From Pseudomonas sp. Au-Pse12 (GTDB lineage: Bacteria; Pseudomonadota; Gammaproteobacteria; Pseudomonadales; Pseudomonadaceae): a DNA stretch of 64,000 nt. Below the pieces are notes generated by a model. It saw only the letters and a list, made by a program, of their open reading frames with translations. It was not told where the DNA came from and ran no database searches. Positions within the stretch are counted from its first letter, which is position 1; every line of letters starts with the position of its first letter. The stretch is from NCBI RefSeq assembly GCF_021341665.1, contig NZ_JAJTTH010000012.1, positions 124,001 to 188,000 on the forward strand, written 5' to 3'. Both the position numbers and the translations under genes were made by a program. Below are positions 43,985 through 52,986 of this stretch, one piece after another.

Positions 43985-44184
43985 CCAGAGCTACCTTCAT
44001 TCATTACCGGGGTCAACGTTCTCGTCGCAAAAATCGCGGCTGAGGTCGTCGGTTTTTAAGGGTTGCGGATGTTAACCCCTCAACGCTCGGAATGCAAAGC
44101 CTCTGATCGAAAACCGCTGGTCGGGCGCCGGAGTGGCGACTATTATGCGCGCCTTCGAATTCAGCCTCTACAAGGCGCAAACCC

Positions 44185-45210
44185 ATGCTAGTACTGGGAT
44201 TAGAAACGTCCTGCGACGAAACCGGCGTCGCGCTTTACGACAGTGAACGCGGCCTTTTGGCCGATGCGCTGTTCAGCCAGATCGACCTGCATCGTGCCTA
44301 CGGTGGCGTGGTGCCGGAACTGGCTTCCCGGGATCACGTCAAGCGCATGCTGCCCTTGATCCGCCAGGTGCTGGCCGAGGCCGACTGCGTGCCGACCGAG
44401 ATCGACGCCATTGCCTACACGGCAGGTCCCGGCCTGGTGGGCGCCTTGTTGGTGGGGGCTTCCTGCGCCCAGGCGCTGGCCTTTGCCTGGGGTATTCCAG
44501 CCTTGGGCGTGCACCATATGGAAGGTCACCTGCTGGCGCCCATGCTGGAAGAGCAGCCGCCGGAATTTCCGTTCGTCGCTTTGTTGGTATCTGGTGGTCA
44601 TACCCAGCTGGTTCGGGTTGATGGCATTGGCCAATACGAGCTGTTGGGCGAGACCCTGGATGATGCCGCGGGCGAGGCATTCGACAAGACTGCAAAGATG
44701 ATTGGCCTGAATTATCCCGGTGGTCCCGAGATCGCGCGCCTGGCCACCCAGGGCGTAGCGGGGCGTTTTGTATTTCCGCGGCCGATGACCGATCGTCCGG
44801 GGCTGGATTTCAGCTTCAGTGGCTTGAAAACCTTTGCCTTGAATACCTGGCAGCAGTGCGTCAGCGCTGGAGACGACGGTGAACAAACCCGTTGCGACAT
44901 CTCCCTCGCGTTCCAGCAGGCGGTGGTGGAAACTTTGACCATCAAATGCAAGCGTGCCTTGAAGCAGACGGGCCTCAAACGGCTGGTCATTGCGGGGGGC
45001 GTGAGTGCCAACAAGGCGTTGCGTGCTTCGCTGGAAAAGATGCTCGCTGAAATGAAGGGCAATGTGTTCTACGCTCGCCCCGAATTCTGCACCGACAATG
45101 GCGCGATGATCGCCTTCGCCGGCTGCCAGCGTTTGCAGGCCGGGCAGCAGGAAAGCCTGGCAATCAGTGTGCAGGCGCGTTGGCCGATGGAGCAGTTGTC
45201 AGCCCTGTGA
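44185..45210 (+). CDS. tsaD: tRNA N6-adenosine threonylcarbamoyltransferase TsaD
   Basis: Universal Kae1/Gcp protein of 341 aa that, with TsaB and TsaE, adds threonylcarbamoyl to A37 of ANN-decoding tRNAs. Motifs: MLVLGLETSCDETGVALYD, the iron-binding GVHHMEGHLLAP (HxxxH near residue 111), LLVSGGHTQLV and the C-terminal CTDNGAMIAFAG. A TATTAT -10 lies near 44141. Divergent from rpsU and convergent with plsY, as in many gammaproteobacteria. Confidence 0.98.
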   Translation: MLVLGLETSCDETGVALYDSERGLLADALFSQIDLHRAYGGVVPELASRDHVKRMLPLIRQVLAEADCVPTEIDAIAYTAGPGLVGALLVGASCAQALAFAWGIPALGVHHMEGHLLAPMLEEQPPEFPFVALLVSGGHTQLVRVDGIGQYELLGETLDDAAGEAFDKTAKMIGLNYPGGPEIARLATQGVAGRFVFPRPMTDRPGLDFSFSGLKTFALNTWQQCVSAGDDGEQTRCDISLAFQQAVVETLTIKCKRALKQTGLKRLVIAGGVSANKALRASLEKMLAEMKGNVFYARPEFCTDNGAMIAFAGCQRLQAGQQESLAISVQARWPMEQLSAL

Positions 45211-45256
45211 AGCTGCAGGGTAGAGGCTAAAGCTGAAGCTTTTTCATCGGGCGGAT

Positions 45257-45826
45257 TCAAAAATGCCGTTCGCGCCCGGCAAACAGGTCGCGTAAATTGC
45301 CGCGGTGGCGCCAGACGATCAGTAGCGTGAGCACGCTCATCGGCAGCAGCGCCTCGGGTTCCTGCCATGCCAGCAGTGGCAAGGTCAGGGGCGTGGCGAT
45401 CAGCGCAGCCAGCGAGCTGGTGCGGGTGAGATAGAAGGTTAGCGCCCAGGCGGCGACGGCCAGCAGTGCGGCCGGGGGATAAAGCCCCAGGAGCATGCCG
45501 GCGGCGGTGGCGACGCCTTTGCCGCCACGAAAGCGGAAGTACAGCGGGAACAGGTGGCCGAGGACGGCGTAGAGCCCGACCCAGGCCTGTTGTTGCAGGG
45601 AAAGCCCGGCAAGGTGAGCGATCAGCACAGGCACCAGGCCTTTGCACAGATCTCCCAGCAGGGTCAGGATCGCGAGTTTCTTGCCGGCCAGGCGCAGCAT
45701 GTTGGTGGCGCCGGCATTACCCGAGCCACTCATTCGCGGGTCGGGATTACCCGTAAGGCGGCTGAGCAAAATGGCGAAGGACAGAGAGCCGAGCAGGTAG
45801 GCGAAAATCGCCAGTAACCAAAACAT
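45257..45826 (-). CDS. plsY: Acyl-phosphate glycerol-3-phosphate acyltransferase PlsY
   Basis: Inner-membrane enzyme of 189 aa making lysophosphatidic acid from acyl-phosphate. About five transmembrane helices are present, and the three conserved loops are visible: LGSLSFAILLSRLTG, RMSGSGNAGATNMLR and FRFRGGKGVATAAGM. Divergent from folB (start-to-start 74 bp). Very secure. Confidence 0.97.
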   Translation of the reverse strand: MFWLLAIFAYLLGSLSFAILLSRLTGNPDPRMSGSGNAGATNMLRLAGKKLAILTLLGDLCKGLVPVLIAHLAGLSLQQQAWVGLYAVLGHLFPLYFRFRGGKGVATAAGMLLGLYPPAALLAVAAWALTFYLTRTSSLAALIATPLTLPLLAWQEPEALLPMSVLTLLIVWRHRGNLRDLFAGRERHF

Positions 45827-45900
45827 GCTAACTATTCCGGGCGAGGAAGCCCTGATTCTAACGGCGCATTGCGCCCTTGTCGTGCTGCGGAGAAGAGTGC

Positions 45901-46254
45901 TTGGACAGAGTGTTTATCGAAGGGCTGGAAGTGGACACCGTGATTGGTGCCTACGACTGGGAGCGTGGCATCCGACAGTGCCTGCGTCTTGATCTGAGCT
46001 TTGCCTGGGACAACCGGCCAGCTGCGGCGGGAGACGATCTGACACTGGCGCTGGACTACGCGAGCGTCTCCGCCCGGATCCAGGCATTTGCCGAGCAGGC
46101 CCAGTACCAACTGGTGGAAACCTTCGCCGAGCGTCTCGCCGAGGTTCTGATGAGTGAATTTCACATCCCTTGGCTGCGCTTGAAGCTGACCAAGCCCGGC
46201 GCCGTCCCGGCTGCCAAGGGTGTGGGCGTGGAGATCGAGCGCGGATGTCGCTGA
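45901..46254 (+). CDS. folB: Dihydroneopterin aldolase
   Basis: Folate-pathway aldolase of 117 aa converting dihydroneopterin to 6-hydroxymethyl-dihydropterin. Features: DRVFIEGLEVDTVIGAYDWE at the N-terminus, the catalytic YASVSARIQAFAEQ region and a C-terminal KPGAVPAAKGVGVEIER. The start is a TTG at 45901 with GGAGAAG 5-6 nt upstream; a start at 45877 would add eight residues unlike the family. It overlaps folK by 10 bp. Confidence 0.94.
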   Translation: MDRVFIEGLEVDTVIGAYDWERGIRQCLRLDLSFAWDNRPAAAGDDLTLALDYASVSARIQAFAEQAQYQLVETFAERLAEVLMSEFHIPWLRLKLTKPGAVPAAKGVGVEIERGCR

Positions 46255-46760
46255 CTCAGGTGTTTCTGGGGCTCGGTAGCAATATCGAGCGTGAAGTTCA
46301 TCTGCGGGCCGGGCTCGACGCCCTGGCCGGTTTCCTGGTGGATATGCGTTGCTCGGCGGTGTTCGAAAGCCAGCCGGTGGGGATCAAGAGTGGTCCGTTC
46401 TTCAATCTGGTGGTGTCGGGTTATACCGATCTGCCGTTGACCGAGCTGGATCGGCGCTTGAAGTTCATCGAAGCGGATAACGGCCGTTATGCTCCGGATC
46501 GCAAAGGCTTGCCGCTGGACATCGATGTCTTGTTGTACGGCGAGCTGACCGGCAATTTCGATGGGCTGATCCTGCCCCGTGCGGAGATTCTGAAGAACGC
46601 CTTTGTGCTGTGGCCGTTGTCGCTGATGGCGCCAGAGCGGGTGCATCCGTTGGCCGGCAAAAGCCTGGGGACACTCTGGCATGAGGCGCAGATCGATCAG
46701 GTGCTGGCGCCTGTGGCCTTTGAGTGGCAAGGCCGGCAACTGACGCCTCCGGCCCTGTAG
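46245..46760 (+). CDS. folK: HPPK, 6-hydroxymethyl-dihydropterin pyrophosphokinase
   Basis: Next folate step after FolB: pyrophosphate transfer from ATP. It is 171 aa. Motifs: VFLGLGSNIERE at the N-terminus and the HPPK signature RKGLPLDIDVLLYGEL near residue 85, with Mg-binding DxD. The ATG at 46245 lies inside folB (10-bp overlap). A start at 46170 is internal to folB and spurious. Convergent with cca. Confidence 0.94.
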   Translation: MSLTQVFLGLGSNIEREVHLRAGLDALAGFLVDMRCSAVFESQPVGIKSGPFFNLVVSGYTDLPLTELDRRLKFIEADNGRYAPDRKGLPLDIDVLLYGELTGNFDGLILPRAEILKNAFVLWPLSLMAPERVHPLAGKSLGTLWHEAQIDQVLAPVAFEWQGRQLTPPAL

Positions 46761-46769
46761 CCTTGCGCT

Positions 46770-46805
46770 GGGCTCGGGTGCGGACAAGGCCCGAGCCTTG
46801 TCCGC
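46770..46805. terminator. Convergent folK/cca inverted repeat
   Basis: GCGGACAAGG (46780-46789) and CCTTGTCCGC (46796-46805) form a perfect 10-bp stem. GGCTCGGG (46771-46778) can alternatively pair with CCCGAGCC (46790-46797). No T-run follows; it probably acts as a bidirectional structured end. Confidence 0.5.
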
Positions 46806-46812
46806 GAGTTTC

Positions 46813-48042
46813 TCAAGACGACTGCTGTTCCTTGTAGGCCTTGATGGCCTTCAGCCTCTCCAGCCTCAGCGCTTCGCCCAGTTCCGGGCCTTTGAAGCCC
46901 TGCTCCAACAAGGGTTGCACGGCAACCGCGCGGGCCACGCTGGCTGCGCCGCGCAAGTAGTCGGCCTGGGGATAAGGTCGCGACTCCAGTCCCAGGCGGC
47001 CGCGTGCATCCATTTCGCAAGCTGCAATGAACTCCTCAAAGCGCTGCGGGCGTCGGAACACGTCGAAGCTTTGCAGCAGTTCAAGCAGTGTCGATGCTTT
47101 CAGCTCCTGTGCCTTGTGGGCGTGAGTGTGGTACTGGCCCACCAGCAGCGCCAGTTCCTGGCATTCCCGCGGTGCCTTGAAGCGCTCGTTGACGGCCTTG
47201 ATCAGTTCCAGCCCCTTGTGTTCGTGGCCGATGTGCCGTGGCCATTCTTCCTCGGGTGTCACGCCTTTGCCCAGGTCGTGCAGCAGGCAGGCCCAGCGCA
47301 CGCTGAGTGGTTGCTGATGCTGCGCAGCTTGTTGCAACACACTGAGGGTGTGCACGCCGGTGTCTATTTCCGGGTGGTGGGCGGGGGGCTGAGGCACTCC
47401 GAACAGAGCATCGACTTCTGGCATCAATACCGCCAAGGCGCCGCAGTCGCGCAATACCTGGATAAAGACTTGTGGCTGGTCCTCCATCAGTGCGCGGGAA
47501 ATCTCTTTCCAGCTGCGCTCGGCGGTCAGGGCTTGAAGCTCGCCCGACTCACTGAGTTGACGCATCAGCTCAAGCGTTTCTGGTGCTACGCGAAAGCCCA
47601 GTTCGGCGTAACGGGCGGCGAAGCGGGCTACCCGCAGTACCCGCAGCGGGTCTTCGGCGAATGCCGGTGAAACATGGCGCAATAGGCGATCTTCAAGGTC
47701 CTTCTGGCCGCTGTAGGGATCGGTGAGCAAGCCTTGGTCATCCTCGGCCATGGCGTTGATCGTCAGGTCACGGCGAATCAGGTCCTCTTCCAGGGTGACT
47801 TCCGGGCTGGCGTGGAACGTGAAGCCGCCATAACCCCGCCCGCTCTTGCGCTCGGTACGGGCCAGGGCATATTCCTCGCCGGTTTTGGGGTGCAGGAACA
47901 CCGGGAAGTCGGCGCCCACGGGGCGAAAGCCCTTGGCGAGCATGTCTTGCGCGCTGGCACCTACCACGACCCAGTCGATATCAGTGACCGGCCTGCCCAG
48001 CAGGCGATCGCGTACGGCGCCGCCGACTTTGTAAATCCGCAT
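46813..48042 (-). CDS. cca: CCA-adding enzyme (tRNA nucleotidyltransferase)
   Basis: Class-II nucleotidyltransferase of 409 aa that builds or repairs tRNA 3' CCA ends. N-terminal catalytic segment VGGAVRDRLLGRPVTDIDWVVV (part quoted), the RRDLTINAMAE motif near residue 90, and a C-terminal HD phosphohydrolase motif CLLHDLGKGVTPE near 250. It follows spoVR on the same strand; its GGAGG ribosome site lies in the 3' arm of a terminator-like hairpin. Confidence 0.96.
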   Translation of the reverse strand: MRIYKVGGAVRDRLLGRPVTDIDWVVVGASAQDMLAKGFRPVGADFPVFLHPKTGEEYALARTERKSGRGYGGFTFHASPEVTLEEDLIRRDLTINAMAEDDQGLLTDPYSGQKDLEDRLLRHVSPAFAEDPLRVLRVARFAARYAELGFRVAPETLELMRQLSESGELQALTAERSWKEISRALMEDQPQVFIQVLRDCGALAVLMPEVDALFGVPQPPAHHPEIDTGVHTLSVLQQAAQHQQPLSVRWACLLHDLGKGVTPEEEWPRHIGHEHKGLELIKAVNERFKAPRECQELALLVGQYHTHAHKAQELKASTLLELLQSFDVFRRPQRFEEFIAACEMDARGRLGLESRPYPQADYLRGAASVARAVAVQPLLEQGFKGPELGEALRLERLKAIKAYKEQQSS

Positions 48043-48095
48043 AAAAAAACCTCCGTTAGCGCGACAGGATAACCCTTGTCTCGCGCCTTCGGAGG
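48043..48095 (-). terminator. spoVR terminator hairpin overlapping the cca ribosome site
   Basis: On the minus strand CCTCCG (48095-48090) pairs with CGGAGG (48055-48050), enclosing a second stem of GCGCGA.../...TCGCGC, followed by TTTTTTT (48049-48043). The cca ATG comes directly after the T-run, so the GGAGG Shine-Dalgarno is the 3' arm of the terminator. Confidence 0.75.
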
Positions 48096-48108
48096 CTTGT
48101 GATCGGCC

Positions 48109-49671
48109 TTAGAGGTGGATTACCGCCAGGTCCAGGCGGCCGTAGTCGTTTTCGCCGTGGTCGCTCCTTGGCGGGACGTGATGGGTTTTCATCACCTGAT
48201 CGCCCTGCAGGGTTTCCAGGTGGATGTCGAACCCCCAGAGACGGTGCAGGTGCTTGAGCACCTCGTCGGTGGAGTCCCCCAGGGGTTTGCGATCGTGTTG
48301 CTGGTGACGCAGGGTCAGCGAGCGGTCGCCCCGACGGTCGATGCTCCAGATCTGCACGTTGGGTTCACGGTTGCCCAGGTTGTATTGCGCGGCCAGGGTT
48401 TCTCGGATGATCCGATAGCCGCTTTCGTCATGAATTGCCGGCACCAGCAGATCGTCCTTCTGGTCGTCGTCCATGATGCTGAACAGCTTGAGGTCGCGAA
48501 TGACCTTGGGTGACAGGTACTGCAGGATGAAACTCTCGTCCTTGAAGCTGCTCATGGCGAACTTGATGCTCGACAGCCAGTCGGTGCCGGCCAGTTCCGG
48601 GAACCAGCGCCGGTCTTCTTCGGTGGGTTCCTCGCAAATACGCCGGATGTCGCGATACATCGCAAAGCCCAGGGCATAGGGGTTGATCCCACTGTAATAC
48701 GGGCTGTCGAAGCCCGGCTGATACACCACGCTGGTATGGGAGGTGAGGAACTCCATCATGAAGCCATCGGTGACCAGGCCTTCGTCATACAGGTCGTTTA
48801 TCAGGGTGTAGTGCCAGAAGGTTGCCCAGCCCTCGTTCATCACCTGGGTCTGGCGTTGCGGGTAGAAGTACTGGGCGATCTTGCGCACGATGCGCACGAT
48901 CTCCCGCTGCCAAGGCTCCAGCAGAGGTGCGTGCTTTTCGATGAAATAGAGGATGTTTTCCTGAGGCTCGGCGGGGAAGCGCGCATTGTCCTTGTCGCTG
49001 TACTTGTCCGCGCCCTTGGGAATGGTGCGCCACAGGTCGTTGATCTGTTTCTGCAGGTGCTCTTCCCGGTCTTTCTGCCGACGCCGTTCTTCCTCGGCGG
49101 AAATCGGGTAGGGCCGTTTGTAGCGATCGACGCCGTAGTTCATCAACGCATGACAGGAGTCGAGCAGGTCCTCTACGGCGTCGATGCCGTGGCGTTCCTC
49201 GCATTGCGTGATGTACTGCTTGGCGAACACCAGGTAATCGATGATCGAACTGGCGTCGGTCCAGGTGCGGAACAGGTAGTTGCCCTTGAAGAAGCTGTTG
49301 TGCCCGTAGCAGGCATGGGCCACCACCAGGGCTTGCATGCAGATGGTGTTTTCTTCCATCAGATAGGCGATGCAAGGGTCGGAGTTGATGACGATTTCGT
49401 AGGCCAGCCCCATCTGGCCCCGGCTGTAGGACTTTTCGGTGCTGAGGAAATGTTTGCCGTAGGACCAATGGTGATAGCCCAGGGGCATGCCTACCGAGGC
49501 ATAGGCGTCCATCATCTGCTCGGCAGTGATGACTTCGATCTGGTTGGGATAGGTGTCCAGGGCGTAGCGGGCCGCGATGCGACTTATTTCGCGGTCATAG
49601 GCCTGGATCAGCTCGAAGGTCCATTCCGAGCCGGTTGAGATGGGTTGGCGCTTCTGCTCTCTGGCGGTCAT
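48109..49671 (-). CDS. SpoVR family protein (YcgB-like)
   Basis: Conserved cytoplasmic protein of 520 aa, unknown biochemistry, named after Bacillus sporulation gene spoVR. Typical segments: SEWTFELIQAYDREISRIA, MPLGYHHWSYGKHF, LVVAHACYGHNSFFKGN and MNEGWATFWHYTLINDLYDEG, with clustered His/Glu suggesting metal binding. The start overlaps the yeaH stop by 4 bp. It forms with yeaH and prkA a stationary-phase/nutrient-stress module in proteobacteria. Confidence 0.92.
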   Translation of the reverse strand: MTAREQKRQPISTGSEWTFELIQAYDREISRIAARYALDTYPNQIEVITAEQMMDAYASVGMPLGYHHWSYGKHFLSTEKSYSRGQMGLAYEIVINSDPCIAYLMEENTICMQALVVAHACYGHNSFFKGNYLFRTWTDASSIIDYLVFAKQYITQCEERHGIDAVEDLLDSCHALMNYGVDRYKRPYPISAEEERRRQKDREEHLQKQINDLWRTIPKGADKYSDKDNARFPAEPQENILYFIEKHAPLLEPWQREIVRIVRKIAQYFYPQRQTQVMNEGWATFWHYTLINDLYDEGLVTDGFMMEFLTSHTSVVYQPGFDSPYYSGINPYALGFAMYRDIRRICEEPTEEDRRWFPELAGTDWLSSIKFAMSSFKDESFILQYLSPKVIRDLKLFSIMDDDQKDDLLVPAIHDESGYRIIRETLAAQYNLGNREPNVQIWSIDRRGDRSLTLRHQQHDRKPLGDSTDEVLKHLHRLWGFDIHLETLQGDQVMKTHHVPPRSDHGENDYGRLDLAVIHL

Positions 49672-50942
49672 GTCACTAACCTGCGCTGGAAGAGTTCACG
49701 GAAGACCGGATAGATATCTCCGGCCGAAACCAGTTGCTGCTGGGCGAATGTGTCGGAAAAGGCCTCGGCGATGCGTTCGTATTCGAACCACAGTGCCTGA
49801 TGCTCCCGTGGGGTGATTTCCACGTAGGTGTAGTACTGCACGAAGGGCATGATCTGGTTGATCAGGATATCGCGGCAGATCGGCGAGTCATCGTTCCAGT
49901 TGTCACCGTCGGAAGCCTGGGCGGCGTAGATGTTCCACTCGTTGCTCGGATAGCGCTCGGCCATGATCTCCTGCATCAATTTCAATGCGCTGGAGACGAT
50001 GGTGCCGCCGGTTTCTCTGGAATAGAAGAACTCTTCCTCGTCCACTTCCCGGGCACTGGTGTGGTGGCGGATGAACACCACGTCGATCTTGTCGTAGTTG
50101 CGCTTGAGGAACAGGTACAGAAGGATGAAAAAGCGCTTGGCGATGTCCTTGGTGGCCTGGGTCATGGAGCCGGAAACGTCCATCAGGCAGAACATCACCG
50201 CCTTGGAGCTGGGGTTGGGTTGCTTCACCAGCAGGTTGTACTTGAGATCGAAGGTGTCGAGGAAGGGCACGCGGTGAATCCGTGCGCTGAGGCGCTCGAT
50301 TTCCGCCTCGATTTCCTGGATATCGCCGAAATTGTCCGGTTCCTCCCGTTTCAGGCGCGCCAGTTCTTCCTTCGCTTCCCGCAGTTTGGCGCGGCTGCTG
50401 CCGGACAGAGCAATGCGCCGGGCGTGGGCCGACCGCAGGGTTCGGATGATGTTGATCCGCGCCGGATTGCCTTCGTTGCTGATCCCGGCGCGCACGGTCT
50501 TGAAGGTGTCGGTGCCGGTCAGGTTGCGTTTCACCAGGTTGGGCAGCTCCAGGTCTTCGAACATGAATTCGAGGAATTCTTCCTGGGTGATCTGGAAGAC
50601 GAACTCGTCCATGCCCTCGCCGGAATTGCCAGCCTTGCCGCGCCCGCCGCCGCCCCCACCGCCGCCTTGCGGCCTGGCGATATGCTCGCCGGCAGTGAAC
50701 TCCTTGTTGCCAGGGTGAACCACGGTCTGCTTGCCGCCACGGCCGTGGTGCAGCACCGGCTCGTCGATATCCCGCCCGGGAATGCTGATTTGTTCGCCAT
50801 GCTCCATGTCGGTGATGGAGCGGCGGCTGACGGCCTCTTCGACGGCCTTTTTAATATGGTCACGGTAACGCCGCAGAAACCGCTGGCGGTTCACCGTGCT
50901 CTTGTTCTTGCCATTGAGACGTCGGTCGATCACATAGCTCAT
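49668..50942 (-). CDS. yeaH: YeaH/YhbH family protein (DUF444, VWA-like)
   Basis: Protein of 424 aa with a C-terminal von Willebrand A-like fold: MIDAS motif CLMDVSGSM near residue 255 (DxSxS) and VVFIRHHTSAREVDEEEFF. The N-terminal half has basic and glycine-rich stretches (GGGGGGGGRGKAG near 95-108). Partner of the PrkA kinase and SpoVR; the three genes run prkA-yeaH-spoVR on the same strand. Molecular role unknown. Confidence 0.92.
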   Translation of the reverse strand: MSYVIDRRLNGKNKSTVNRQRFLRRYRDHIKKAVEEAVSRRSITDMEHGEQISIPGRDIDEPVLHHGRGGKQTVVHPGNKEFTAGEHIARPQGGGGGGGGRGKAGNSGEGMDEFVFQITQEEFLEFMFEDLELPNLVKRNLTGTDTFKTVRAGISNEGNPARINIIRTLRSAHARRIALSGSSRAKLREAKEELARLKREEPDNFGDIQEIEAEIERLSARIHRVPFLDTFDLKYNLLVKQPNPSSKAVMFCLMDVSGSMTQATKDIAKRFFILLYLFLKRNYDKIDVVFIRHHTSAREVDEEEFFYSRETGGTIVSSALKLMQEIMAERYPSNEWNIYAAQASDGDNWNDDSPICRDILINQIMPFVQYYTYVEITPREHQALWFEYERIAEAFSDTFAQQQLVSAGDIYPVFRELFQRRLVT

Positions 50943-50957
50943 AGGCCCCTCCGGGGA

Positions 50958-51060
50958 GCTTCAAGTCGTAAGCTTCAAGCTGCAAGTGAACGTGCCGTCA
51001 GGTCCCTCAACCGGGGTCCGCCACTGTTCTCTTGCAGCTTTTAGCTAGAAGCTTGCAACT
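50958..51060. repeat. Inverted repeat element between yeaH and prkA
   Basis: AGCTTCAAGCTGCAAG at 50971-50986 and CTTGCAGCTTTTAGCT at 51031-51046 are inverted copies (14 of 16 bases). Further partial copies of 'agcttgcaa/agcttcaag' flank them. This fills most of the 121-bp gap and resembles the dispersed 'AAGCTTGCAGC' repeats of fluorescent pseudomonads. Confidence 0.55.
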
Positions 51061-51063
51061 GCT

Positions 51064-52986
51064 TCACTGCGACTTTCTGACCCGCAGATACCATTCGGAT
51101 AGCAGCCGTACCTGTTTGTCGGTGTAACCGCGCTCGACCATTCGTGTAACGAAGTCGTTGTGCTTCTGTTGATCCTCCTTGCTCGCCTTGGCGTTGAAGC
51201 TGATGACTGGCAGCAGGTCCTCGGTGTTGGAGAACATTTTCTTCTCGATGACCACCCGCAGTTTCTCGTAGCTGAGCCAGGTGGGGTTCTTGCCGTTGTT
51301 GTTGGCCCGGGCGCGCAGGACGAAGTTGACGATCTCGTTGCGGAAATCTTTCGGGTTGCTGATGCCGGCCGGTTTTTCGATCTTCTCCAGCTCCTCGTTG
51401 AGGGCCACGCGGTTGAGAATTTCTCCGGTCTCCGGATCGCGGTATTCCTGATCCTGGATCCAGAAGTCTGCATAGAGCACGTAGCGGTCGAAGATGTTCT
51501 GGCCGTACTCGCTGTAGGACTCCAGGTACGCGGTCTGGATCTCCTTGCCGATGAACTCGATGTAGCGCGGTGCCAGGTATTCCTTGAGGAAGCGCAGGTA
51601 ACGCTCGCGGGTTTCCGCCTGGAACTGTTCCTGCTCGATCTGCTGTTCCAGCACATACAGCAGGTGCACCGGGTTGGCCGCGACTTCATGAGGGTCGAAG
51701 TTGAAGACTTTCGAGAGGATCTTGAAGGCAAAGCGGGTCGACAGGCCATTCATCCCCTCATCGACGCCGGCACTGTCGCGGTATTCCTGGATCGACTTGG
51801 CCTTGGGGTCGGTGTCCTTGAGGTTTTCACCGTCATAGACCCGCATCTTCGAGTAGATGTTGGAGTTTTCCGGCTCCTTGAGGCGCGAAAGCACGGTGAA
51901 TTGGGCCAGCATCTTCAGGGTGTCGGGCGCGCAGTGGGCCTTGGCCAGGGAGCTGTTGAACAGCAGCTTGTCGTAGATCTTCACCTCATCGGTGACCCGC
52001 AGGCAGTACGGCACCTTGACGATATAGATCCGGTCGATGAAGGCCTCGTTGTTCTTGTTGTTGCGGAAGGTGTGCCACTCCGATTCGTTGGAGTGGGCCA
52101 GCAGGATGCCGGTGAACGGAATCGCGCCCAGGCCCTCGGTGCTGTTGTAGTTGCCTTCCTGGGTGGCGGTCAGCAGTGGGTGCAGCACCTTGATCGGTGC
52201 CTTGAACATCTCGACGAATTCCATCAGGCCCTGGTTGGCCCGGCACAGCGCCCCGGAGTAGCTGTAGGCGTCGGCGTCGTTCTGCGGGAACTCCTCCAGC
52301 TTGCGGATATCCACCTTGCCCACCAGGGCCGAAATATCCTGGTTGTTCTCGTCGCCAGGCTCGGTCTTGGCCACGGCGATCTGATTGAGTACCGATGGGT
52401 AGAGCTTGACCACGCGGAACTGGCTGATATCACCACCGAACTCCGACAGGCGCTTGGTGGCCCACGGCGACATGATGGTGTTCAGGTAGCGCCGCGGAAT
52501 GCCGAAGTCCTCTTCGAGAATCGCGCCATCTTCCGTGGCGTTGAACAGGCCCAGTGGCGACTCGAACACGGGCGAGCCCTTGATGGCATAGAAGGGCACT
52601 TTTTCGATCAGCTGCTTGAGCTTTTCGGCAAGGGAGGATTTACCACCGCCCACCGGCCCCAGCAGATAGAGGATCTGTTTCTTCTCTTCCAGGCCCTGAG
52701 CGGCATGACGGAAATAGGAGACGATCTGATCGATGCACTCTTCCATGCCATGGAAGTCTTCAAAGGCCGGATAGCGGCGGATCACCTTGTTGGAGAAGAT
52801 CCGCGACAGCCTCGAGTTGGTCGAGGTGTCCAGCAACTCGGGTTCGCCGATGGCCAGGAGCAGGCGCTCGGCAGCCGAGGCATAGGCGCTGCGATCCTTT
52901 TTGCACAGCTCCAGGTATTCCTGCAGTGAAAACTCTTCCTGGCGTGTGGATTCGAAGCGTTGTTGGAAGTGGCTAAAAATACTCAT
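51064..52986 (-). CDS. prkA: PrkA serine protein kinase
   Basis: AAA+-like protein kinase of 640 aa (YeaG/PrkA). Walker A motif LLGPVGGGKSSLAEKL near residue 108 and the PrkA-specific C-terminal kinase-like domain from ~390. The N-terminus FQQRFESTRQEEFSLQEYLELCK is family-typical. In enterobacteria YeaG is induced by nitrogen starvation and stationary phase. AGGTGACGTC precedes the ATG. First gene of the prkA-yeaH-spoVR operon. Confidence 0.95.
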   Translation of the reverse strand: MSIFSHFQQRFESTRQEEFSLQEYLELCKKDRSAYASAAERLLLAIGEPELLDTSTNSRLSRIFSNKVIRRYPAFEDFHGMEECIDQIVSYFRHAAQGLEEKKQILYLLGPVGGGKSSLAEKLKQLIEKVPFYAIKGSPVFESPLGLFNATEDGAILEEDFGIPRRYLNTIMSPWATKRLSEFGGDISQFRVVKLYPSVLNQIAVAKTEPGDENNQDISALVGKVDIRKLEEFPQNDADAYSYSGALCRANQGLMEFVEMFKAPIKVLHPLLTATQEGNYNSTEGLGAIPFTGILLAHSNESEWHTFRNNKNNEAFIDRIYIVKVPYCLRVTDEVKIYDKLLFNSSLAKAHCAPDTLKMLAQFTVLSRLKEPENSNIYSKMRVYDGENLKDTDPKAKSIQEYRDSAGVDEGMNGLSTRFAFKILSKVFNFDPHEVAANPVHLLYVLEQQIEQEQFQAETRERYLRFLKEYLAPRYIEFIGKEIQTAYLESYSEYGQNIFDRYVLYADFWIQDQEYRDPETGEILNRVALNEELEKIEKPAGISNPKDFRNEIVNFVLRARANNNGKNPTWLSYEKLRVVIEKKMFSNTEDLLPVISFNAKASKEDQQKHNDFVTRMVERGYTDKQVRLLSEWYLRVRKSQ

